Source of the DNA: an uncultured Alistipes sp.
Lineage (GTDB): Bacteria > Bacteroidota > Bacteroidia > Bacteroidales > Rikenellaceae
Direction: 5' to 3'
DNA length: 11,839 bases
NCBI GenBank assembly: GCA_938014215.1
Contig: CALLRW010000015.1
Span: 1 to 11,839 of the forward strand
The notes below the pieces were generated by a model. It had not been told where the DNA came from, made no database searches, and was given only the letters and a program-made list of their open reading frames with translations. Shown piece by piece: positions 6,136 to 11,839 of this stretch. The position numbers and the translations under genes are program-made. How positions within the stretch are numbered: the stretch's first letter is position 1; each line of letters starts with the position of its first letter.

Positions 6136-7449
6136 ATGCCACGGGGCAATGGGAATTTTTACAGCGAGGAGGCCCAGTCGATTCTGGGCCGGGCCCCGTC
6201 GTGGGTTGTACGGTGGGGGGTGACGGTTGTTTTCTGCATTCTTGCCGGGATCGTATTGGGCTGTTATTTCATCAAATACCCGCAGACGGTCACGGCCCCG
6301 ATTTCGATCACGACGATCAATCCGCCCTCGGACCTTGCGGCCCGCTACGACGGGCTGCTCGATACGGTCTGCGTCTCGAACGGCGATGCGGTGCACGCAG
6401 GCGAAGTGATCGCCCTCTTCACGACCGCAGCCCGCTACGGTGACGTCGCCACCCTGGAGCGTTCGCTCCGCGGGGCCGACACCCTGTCATATCCGCTTCT
6501 GGTGCGCTCGTCGTGGCTCGACGGGAGCTATGCGCTTGGGGAACTCCAATCCTCGTGGGCCGACTTTCTGCGGCAGTGCCGCGACTACCGCCACTACCTC
6601 GATATCGACTATTCGGAGCACAAGCGCCGGCTGCTCGAGGCGCAGATTGCCAAAAATGAGGAGTACTACGACCGGTTGCTGACGCAGCGTGCGCTGCTTG
6701 CCGCCGATCTGGACTACGGACGCCGCACGCTGGAACGCGATTCGCTGCTGCTTCGCGAGGCGGTGATCTCCGAGGCGGACTACGAAACCACGGCACAAAA
6801 TTACCTCTCGAAACGCAATTCGCAGGCGGGTTTCGATGCCACGCTGACCTCCACCGAACTGACGATCCTCCAGACGCGGCCGCAGCTTGTCGAACTGACG
6901 CTCGACGCGGCAAACGAACGGGCGGAATATGAGCGGGCGCTGGAGCAGTCGCGTCAGCAGCTGCTGGCGCAGATTGCCCAATGGCGCGAACAGTATGTCA
7001 TCACGTCGCCGGCCGAGGGGCATGTCTCGCTGCAGCGCTATTGGAGCCGCAACCAGCACGTCTCGACGGGCGAGGTGATCGCATCGGTGGTTCCCGACGG
7101 GGAACTGGCCGTCGTCGGGCGCATGCAGGTTGCCTCGGCCAGCTTCGGAAAGGTCCGCACCGGACAGCAGGTTCTTGTCAAACTCAACGGATTCCCCTAC
7201 ATGGAGTTCGGCGTACTGCACGGCACGGTCCATTCGATCTCGGCGGTTCCCGAGCAGCAGCAGACCCAGAGCGGTACGAGCATCGTCTATACCGTCGAGG
7301 TGGAGTTCCCCGCCGACCTGCGGACCTCCTACCGCCGCGAACTGCCGCTCATCCAGCAGATGGACGGTACGGGCGAGATTGTCACCGAGGAGATGCGCCT
7401 GATTGAACAGTTCATTCAGCCCGTCGTCTCCCTCTTCAAAAACCGATAG
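6136..7449 (+). CDS. HlyD-family membrane-fusion (periplasmic adaptor) protein
   Basis: A 437-residue adaptor linking the inner-membrane ABC transporter to the outer-membrane channel. A short cytoplasmic N-terminus is followed by one membrane segment at about residues 26-46. The first half of the lipoyl-like domain is at about 70-96 (DGLLDTVCVSNGDAVHAGE), a long coiled coil spans about 125-285, and the second lipoyl half is at about 287-320 (SPAEGHVSL, then VSTGEVIASVVPDG). A beta-barrel and membrane-proximal region follow. The ATG at 6136 is chosen; an in-frame TTG at 6055 lies inside the relict sequence and would add a meaningless leader. Residues 99-106 (ARYGDVAT) are identical to part of precursor peptide 1. 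The TolC-like gene starts four bases after the stop. GC content rises clearly at the start of this gene. Confidence 0.92.
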   Translation: MPRGNGNFYSEEAQSILGRAPSWVVRWGVTVVFCILAGIVLGCYFIKYPQTVTAPISITTINPPSDLAARYDGLLDTVCVSNGDAVHAGEVIALFTTAARYGDVATLERSLRGADTLSYPLLVRSSWLDGSYALGELQSSWADFLRQCRDYRHYLDIDYSEHKRRLLEAQIAKNEEYYDRLLTQRALLAADLDYGRRTLERDSLLLREAVISEADYETTAQNYLSKRNSQAGFDATLTSTELTILQTRPQLVELTLDAANERAEYERALEQSRQQLLAQIAQWREQYVITSPAEGHVSLQRYWSRNQHVSTGEVIASVVPDGELAVVGRMQVASASFGKVRTGQQVLVKLNGFPYMEFGVLHGTVHSISAVPEQQQTQSGTSIVYTVEVEFPADLRTSYRRELPLIQQMDGTGEIVTEEMRLIEQFIQPVVSLFKNR

Positions 7450-7453
7450 CCGC

Positions 7454-8803
7454 ATGAAACGAATACGCATCCTATCGATCGGCTTGCTGCTGCTATTCGG
7501 CACCTCCGGCCATGCTCAGGAGCGGCGCTGGACGCTGGAAGAGTGCATCGCACATGCTTACCAGCAGAATATCGAGATCAAGACGCAGGAACTCACGGCC
7601 GCGGAGAAGCGCCTCTCGCTCTCCGAATCGAAGTGGAGCTACGCCCCCGATCTTTCGGCTTCGGCGGGTTATTCGCTTTCAACGGGACGCGTGCTGGACC
7701 CCACGACCTACGACTTCGTGGAGAATCAGACCGTATCGGGCAACAACGCCTCGATCGGGGTGAGCCTGCCGCTTTTCAACGGACTGCGCAACCACTACAA
7801 CCTCCAGCGGGCGAAACTTGACCTGCGTTCGTCGCTGCTTGCCGTGGAGACGACGCGCCGCAGCGTACGGCTGAACGTCACGGCCCGCTACCTGGAGGTG
7901 CTGTGCGCCGAGGAGACGATCCGCGATGCCGAGCAGGTCGTCTCCGAGCTGGAGGTCCAGGCCGGAAAGACGGAGCGGATGGTCGAGGCCCGCAAGGTGA
8001 CGATGGCCGATCTGCTGCAGATCCGCTCCCAGCTTGCGGATGCCCGAAACGACGTGCTGACGGCCCGGAACACCTACGAGATTGCCCGGCTGGAGCTCTG
8101 CCAGCTGCTTGAGATCGAAGACTACGCCTCCTTCCGGACCGTGGCTCCCGATACCGCCCGGCTGGTTCGCGGAGCTCCTGCGGAGGATGACGCCGTGCTC
8201 GATGCCGCGCAGCAGCTGCCCGAGGTGGAGTCGGCACGGGTGGGGATTGAGTTGGCCCGGCGCGATCTGCAGCTTGCACGCACCGCCTACTGGCCGACCC
8301 TTTCGCTCGCGGCGGGCTACGGATCGAGCTACTCGGATGCGCGGCAGAAGATGTTTCAGCAGGCCGACGGGACCTATCGCTACGAGGCGTATCCCTTCTT
8401 CGAACAGTACCGGGACAATGCGAGCAGCTATGTGTCGCTGTCACTCAGCATTCCGATTTTCGGGAAGTTCACGACGCGGAAGAACGTGCAGCGTCAGAAA
8501 CTGGCCCTGCGGCGTGCGGAGTATGCGCTGCGAACGGCCGAGAAACAGGTGGAGAAAGAGGTGACACAGGCGCTCCTGGATGCCCGTACGGCCTGGGCGC
8601 GATACCTTGGGGCGCAGGAGTACGTCGCCTCGGCCGAGGAGGCGGCCCGTCAGGTGGGTCGGAAGTACGACCTCGGAGCTGCGACCGTAACGGACTACAA
8701 CGCGGCGGTGACCACCCGGGTCAAGGCCCGTTCGCAACTGTTGCAGGCCAAGTACGAATATCTGTTCAAATGCCGGATCCTCGAGTACTACGCCGCGCGG
8801 TGA
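7454..8803 (+). CDS. TolC-like outer-membrane efflux/secretion channel
   Basis: A 449-residue outer-membrane factor that would form the exit duct for the PCAT-HlyD system. A signal peptide (residues 1 to about 22, ending GHAQ) precedes the mature start ERRWTLEECIAHAYQQNIEI, the typical opening of TolC/OEP proteins. The rest shows the usual internal duplication: two long alpha-helical hairpin halves (about 30-215 and 240-445), each with a beta-strand section such as DLSASAGYSLSTG and TLSLAAGYGSSYSD. The ATG at 7454 gives this signal peptide; the TTG at 7403 lies within hlyD and is less likely. It is the last gene of the export operon and probably shares a transcript with hlyD, four bases upstream. 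Confidence 0.92.
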   Translation: MKRIRILSIGLLLLFGTSGHAQERRWTLEECIAHAYQQNIEIKTQELTAAEKRLSLSESKWSYAPDLSASAGYSLSTGRVLDPTTYDFVENQTVSGNNASIGVSLPLFNGLRNHYNLQRAKLDLRSSLLAVETTRRSVRLNVTARYLEVLCAEETIRDAEQVVSELEVQAGKTERMVEARKVTMADLLQIRSQLADARNDVLTARNTYEIARLELCQLLEIEDYASFRTVAPDTARLVRGAPAEDDAVLDAAQQLPEVESARVGIELARRDLQLARTAYWPTLSLAAGYGSSYSDARQKMFQQADGTYRYEAYPFFEQYRDNASSYVSLSLSIPIFGKFTTRKNVQRQKLALRRAEYALRTAEKQVEKEVTQALLDARTAWARYLGAQEYVASAEEAARQVGRKYDLGAATVTDYNAAVTTRVKARSQLLQAKYEYLFKCRILEYYAAR

Positions 8804-8846
8804 ATGTCTCGGAGAAGGGAGGTCGAAATCCTGTCGGTTCATCGAG

Positions 8847-8890
8847 CAGCAGGCCGCAGGTCGTTGACTGACGGGCTGTTGTTTTCTTCT
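8847..8890 (+). terminator. weak candidate terminator after the TolC-like gene
   Basis: CAGC (8847-8850) and CCG (8854-8856) can pair with CGG GCTG (8872-8878) around a long loop, with a three-base bulge. A T-rich stretch (TTGTTTTCTTCTT) follows. The stem is short and bulged, so this is only a possible end for the export operon; no better one is visible before 8947. Confidence 0.25.
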
Positions 8891-8946
8891 TAAAGAAGAT
8901 ACCAGGGAAAGATAACGACTGAATACCGTTTTTCACAGGATTTGTC

Positions 8947-9558
8947 ATGCAAGAAAACATACATCGGCAGGAATTTATCAGGATTCTCAATGCAACACCA
9001 CAAGACAGAACACTCGGGGCTTCTGAAAAAGAGAGCCTGAACCGGGATTATAACCGGTTCATTGATTGGCTTCAAGGGATATCGAAGCAGTCGGAATATT
9101 CGATGCTGGACTCGTTGCAGCTGTTGGCCCGGATTCGCGAGACTTTGGTCCAACTGCTGGAGAACTACAACGATTCAGCCTCGCTGCAATGCCTGTTGAT
9201 CCGCTCTTCGCTCTCTTTGGTGGATTTCGAGCAGCGGATGATCTACCTGTAGCTCAAGTACCCGGGAATCCGGGAGATTGTCACGCAACGGCCTCACTCG
9301 CCGCTGAAAATCTCGAAGCGATTCACCAATTCCGACCTGATGGAGGTGATCGCCGCCTTGTCGGCCGTGGGCTTCTTCTGCCAGCAGGATGACTCCCCGG
9401 CCACCTTCATGCAGATAACGCGCGAGTTTGAGACGCTCTGCAATACGAGTTTCAAGAATCCGGACAACTGCCGCTGGGCCGTCCTGAACCGCAAGAACCG
9501 CCTGACCCACTTCCTCGATACGCTGCGGGGTACGCTGGTCGAGTTAAGCCAAAAGTAA
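8947..9558 (+). pseudogene. RteC-like protein interrupted by an in-frame TAG codon
   Basis: One reading frame runs from ATG 8947 to TAA 9556-9558 and is broken only by TAG at 9250-9252, codon 102 of 204. Translated in two pieces, it gives a 101-residue helical N-terminal part (8947-9252) and a 101-residue C-terminal part. The C-terminal part (FTNSDLMEVIAALSAVGFF, then NRKNRLTHFLDTLRGTLVEL) resembles the C-terminal region of RteC, a regulator named from Bacteroides conjugative transposons and widespread as small cellular relatives. The two parts look like halves of one protein, so a nonsense mutation (for example CAG to TAG, Gln to stop) is the simplest reading. A truncated but functional N-terminal protein, or readthrough, remain alternatives. 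It has its own downstream terminator. Confidence 0.6.
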
Positions 9559-9569
9559 ACCTTTTTCTT

Positions 9570-9601
9570 CCCGGATGGTCGTTCGACCGTTCGGGATTTT
9601 T
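9570..9601 (+). terminator. intrinsic terminator after the RteC-like gene
   Basis: CCCGGATGGTCG (9570-9581) pairs with CGACCGTTCGGG (9584-9595), including two G-U pairs, leaving a minimal loop. ATTTTT follows at 9596-9601. It lies 12 bases after the TAA stop and separates this gene from the hipBA operon. Confidence 0.75.
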
Positions 9602-9734
9602 CAGGTCTGCTTTTTGGGTCAGATGAAGAAACTTGCGATCGCGTATCTAAAACTGTGCGCATGCAATATGATTGCCCGTGCAAGTTGATGTACAGAATGA
9701 TAAAGCGTGGAATCAAAAAAATTGGCCAACCTTA

Positions 9735-9763
9735 TTGTTTGTACCGTTAATTTCATATATTTG
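9735..9763 (+). promoter_or_regulatory. Bacteroidota-type promoter for hipBA
   Basis: A perfect TAnnTTTG -7 box (TATATTTG at 9756-9763) has TTG at 9735-9737 upstream with an 18-base spacer, matching the consensus of the primary sigma factor in Bacteroidetes. Transcription would begin near 9770, giving a leader of roughly 65 bases before hipB. The surrounding 9730-9835 is very AT-rich, as expected of an autoregulated toxin-antitoxin control region; no clear HipB operator repeat is evident. Confidence 0.65.
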
Positions 9764-9834
9764 CATTAACTATAATTTTATTTGCTTTTAACCATATATT
9801 TAAGATATAATTTTAATTATACTTGTATTTATAT

Positions 9835-10149
9835 ATGAACGATTATTATGGATATGCTATTCCGGAACTGATCCGGTTGCTCGGTTCTCGGTTTCGGGAA
9901 TACCGAATGCGGGCGGACATGACCCAGAAGGAGGTGTCCGAGCAGTCGGGCATATCCGTTACAACCATTCATAAGTTCGAAAATGGGGTGGCTGTGAACC
10001 TCTCCCTGGGGACCCTGCTGCAGTTGCTGAAGGCCATCGGGCAGATCGAACAGATCGACAACCTGCTGCCCGAGTTGCCGGAGTCTCCCTATTTGTATGT
10101 GCATGAAAAGAAGATCCAGCGAATCCGACATAAAAAACAGAAGCTATGA
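9835..10149 (+). CDS. HipB-type antitoxin, Xre-family helix-turn-helix regulator
   Basis: A 104-residue DNA-binding antitoxin. Residues about 14-70 form an Xre/HTH_3 domain: LGSRFREYRMRADMTQKEVS, then QSGISVTTIHKFENG and LSLGTLLQLLKAIG, the standard five-helix pattern. The basic C-terminal tail (HEKKIQRIRHKKQKL) probably contacts the toxin or DNA. In HipBA systems the antitoxin binds and neutralises the HipA kinase and represses their shared operon. The ATG at 9835 is preferred to the in-frame TTG at 9823. The stop codon overlaps the hipA start (ATGA), which implies coupled translation. A clear promoter lies upstream. Confidence 0.88.
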   Translation: MNDYYGYAIPELIRLLGSRFREYRMRADMTQKEVSEQSGISVTTIHKFENGVAVNLSLGTLLQLLKAIGQIEQIDNLLPELPESPYLYVHEKKIQRIRHKKQKL

Positions 10150-11669
10150 AGGAACCCTTGAAAATCATACTTTGGGGCGAGGAAATAGGCCGCTTGGTGT
10201 GGGATAGCAGAACCCATAACACCTACTTCACCTATCATCCGGATTTTCTGAAAAAAGAGCTGGATATAGCGCCCCTGACAGCTCCCAAAGCGGGAGCCAA
10301 GGGGCATATGCCGTTTTGGGGTGACAAGGATCGGAAATACCGGAGTCTGCCTCCGTTTCTTTCGGACTCGCTGCCCGATGACTGGGGGAACCAGTTGTTT
10401 GAGAGATGGCGCATCGAACATAAACTTTCCAATGCGCAGATCTCGCCACTTGAAAAATTGTCGTTTATCGGGAAGCGCGGAATGGGCGCTTTGGAATTTG
10501 TTCCTTGTGTTCCACTTGCTTCGGCCGAAGAGCGGATAGACATCCAGTCGTTGATTGATTTGGCCGGTCGTATTTTCAGAGAACGCGAACATGTGCAGAT
10601 CCTACCCGAAGAGTCTTTGACCGAACAGGCGCTCATCGTGGTCGGCACCTCGGCTGGCGGTCGTCAACCGAAAGCCGTGTTGGCCATCAACCGAAAGACC
10701 GGGGAGATCCGTTCCGGACAAGTAGCTGGATTAACGGATTATGATTACTGTATCCTGAAATTCGGGGATCCGTCCCGCTCTTCGGCCGAACTCGAAATGG
10801 TATATTATGCCATGTGCCGGATGGCCGGTATTCAGATGATGGAATCCCGCTTGTTTGAGGTAGAGGGACATCAGCATTTTCTCACCAGGCGGTTCGACCG
10901 CCGGAATGACGAAAAGCTGCATACGCAGACACTGGCGGCACTGTGCCCCGGCATTGAAAGCTACGAAGGCCTTTTGGAGGTTTGTCGCAAGCTGCGTTTG
11001 CCCGAAGGGGCGAGTGAAGAGATTTTCCGCCGAATGGTTTTCAACGTCCTGGCAAATAATACGGACGACCACGACCGAAACTTTTCATTTCTGATGGACA
11101 AAACCGGTTGCTGGCAACTGGCTCCGGCCTATGACATGACCTTCATTTTTAATCAGGATCAGGGCGGTTTCCAGCCTCAAGAGGAGCGGTGCCTTATGGT
11201 ACGGGGAAAACGCATGGAAATATCCAAGGAGGACATCCTGTCTTTTGCCCGAGACAACGGGATCCGTCGGGCTGAAGTCATTATCAATCAAGTGGCCGAA
11301 GCATTATTGTCGTTCCGGGAACTGGCTATGCAATATGGGGTGAAGGAAGAATGGGCTAACCGTGTGGGAGGGTTCCTCTCTGCACAACTGACGGCGTGGG
11401 GATACATCGGGACAGGCGTAAGTGGATCGTCGGAATCGAATCCCGACCTGACGGAACTTGCAGGTCATGCTGTTTCCCATGCGAGACTCGAACAAGCCTA
11501 TCGTGGCAATTATCATCTTCTGGCGACCATCGACGGCAAAGCGCACAAATACGTTTTTCGGATGGGTACGCGGGAATATGACTCAATCGCTCGAAAGGGG
11601 GGTGTCAACCTCTCGAAAGAGGATCTTCGGGAGTTGGTCACAAGGTTTCTGATTCCCAAAATAAATTGA
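10146..11669 (+). CDS. HipA-family serine/threonine kinase toxin with C-terminal extension
   Basis: A 507-residue toxin of the HipA kinase family. In E. coli HipA phosphorylates glutamyl-tRNA synthetase and induces dormancy. Residues 1 to about 120 are the N-subdomain (SLPPFLSDSLPDDWGNQLF, RGMGALEFVP). The kinase core has a Gly-rich loop (VGTSAGGRQPKA, 166-177), the ATP lysine in CILKF (Lys205), HFLTRRFDR near 244-252, the catalytic loop NNTDDHDRN (304-312) and the metal-site Asp330 in LAPAYD. All key residues look intact. HipA_C similarity ends near 420. The last ~80 residues (TIDGKAHKYVFRMGTREYDS and onward) are an extension absent from the 440-residue E. coli protein. Translation is coupled to hipB by ATGA, and a strong terminator follows. 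Confidence 0.92.
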   Translation: MKEPLKIILWGEEIGRLVWDSRTHNTYFTYHPDFLKKELDIAPLTAPKAGAKGHMPFWGDKDRKYRSLPPFLSDSLPDDWGNQLFERWRIEHKLSNAQISPLEKLSFIGKRGMGALEFVPCVPLASAEERIDIQSLIDLAGRIFREREHVQILPEESLTEQALIVVGTSAGGRQPKAVLAINRKTGEIRSGQVAGLTDYDYCILKFGDPSRSSAELEMVYYAMCRMAGIQMMESRLFEVEGHQHFLTRRFDRRNDEKLHTQTLAALCPGIESYEGLLEVCRKLRLPEGASEEIFRRMVFNVLANNTDDHDRNFSFLMDKTGCWQLAPAYDMTFIFNQDQGGFQPQEERCLMVRGKRMEISKEDILSFARDNGIRRAEVIINQVAEALLSFRELAMQYGVKEEWANRVGGFLSAQLTAWGYIGTGVSGSSESNPDLTELAGHAVSHARLEQAYRGNYHLLATIDGKAHKYVFRMGTREYDSIARKGGVNLSKEDLRELVTRFLIPKIN

Positions 11670-11701
11670 TCCTAAAAGAGCTTTGGAAAGCCAAGTAATG
11701 T

Positions 11702-11740
11702 AAAAGATGTTTCAGATATTCACCTGAAACATCTTTTTTT
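11702..11740 (+). terminator. strong intrinsic terminator after hipA
   Basis: AAAAGATGTTTCAG (11702-11715) and CTGAAACATCTTTT (11724-11737) form a perfect 14-bp stem with an 8-base loop, and the T-run extends to 11740. It ends the hipBA transcript 32 bases after the hipA stop. The A-run on the 5' side means it could also work on the minus strand. Confidence 0.92.
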
Positions 11741-11822
11741 CCGGCCATCCGCGGCCTGGGAAGGTCCGCTGGAACAGACCGTCTCATTCCTTCGTTATCT
11801 TGTCGCCCTTAAACCGACAAGT

Positions 11823-11839
11823 ATGCAGCAGGAGGATGA
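11823..11839 (+). CDS. possible start of a further gene, cut off by the window end
   Basis: ATG CAG CAG GAG GAT begins 17 bases before the end of the window, after the hipA terminator and ~85 bases of non-coding sequence. A poor -7-like TATCTTG lies at 11796-11802. Too little is visible to judge whether it is real or what it encodes. Confidence 0.25.

Noticed and set aside
7403..7453. Upstream TTG start for the TolC-like protein
   Set aside because: It lies inside hlyD and would hide the signal peptide that starts cleanly at ATG 7454.
9250..9252. TAG recoded as an amino acid across the genome
   Set aside because: The other genes in the window end normally, TAG is the natural stop of hlyD, and no suppressor tRNA is seen. 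A nonsense mutation is simpler.
9862..9876. CCGGA-actga-TCCGG inverted repeat as a HipB operator
   Set aside because: It lies within the hipB coding sequence, downstream of the promoter, and does not resemble the known E. coli HipB site. Chance is likely.

Overview
The window looks like a Bacteroidota chromosome, most likely a GC-rich gut Bacteroidales such as Alistipes (the genus is inferred). The reasons are: A-rich gene starts without strong Shine-Dalgarno sequences, a perfect TAnnTTTG -7 box before hipBA, Bacteroidales-type double-glycine leaders, an RteC-like protein, and a T1SS whose HlyD and TolC parts are encoded together. All genes I can support lie on the + strand.

Positions 1-8803 form a peptide biosynthesis and export locus in two modules, each opened by a nearly identical ~72-bp repeat (18-88 and 4068-4139). 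Module A has a 71-aa GG-leader peptide with two cysteines, a TlpA-like thioredoxin lipoprotein, and a C39 peptidase-containing ABC transporter (PCAT). Module B has a 70-aa GG-leader peptide with three C-x-x-x-E units, a secreted HExxH metallopeptidase related to family M1, the decayed remains of what looks like a radical SAM/SPASM peptide maturase, an HlyD adaptor and a TolC-like channel. The proposed working order is: the PCAT cuts both leaders after GG, the PCAT-HlyD-TolC conduit exports the cores across both membranes, the periplasmic thioredoxin acts on cysteines, and the metallopeptidase trims a product or acts in self-protection. The thioether-forming step that the second peptide seems built for has apparently been lost in cis.

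Positions 8804-9601 hold an RteC-like gene interrupted by one in-frame TAG codon, followed by a terminator. Positions 9735-11740 hold a self-contained hipB-hipA toxin-antitoxin operon: promoter, antitoxin and toxin overlapping by ATGA, then a strong terminator. The HipA carries an additional ~80-aa C-terminal tail. The last ~100 bases contain what may be the first codons of another gene.

The main leads are the ranthipeptide-like CX3E precursor beside a relict maturase, an eight-residue stretch shared by precursor 1 and HlyD, the duplicated leader-region repeat, and the altered ABC signature in the transporter.
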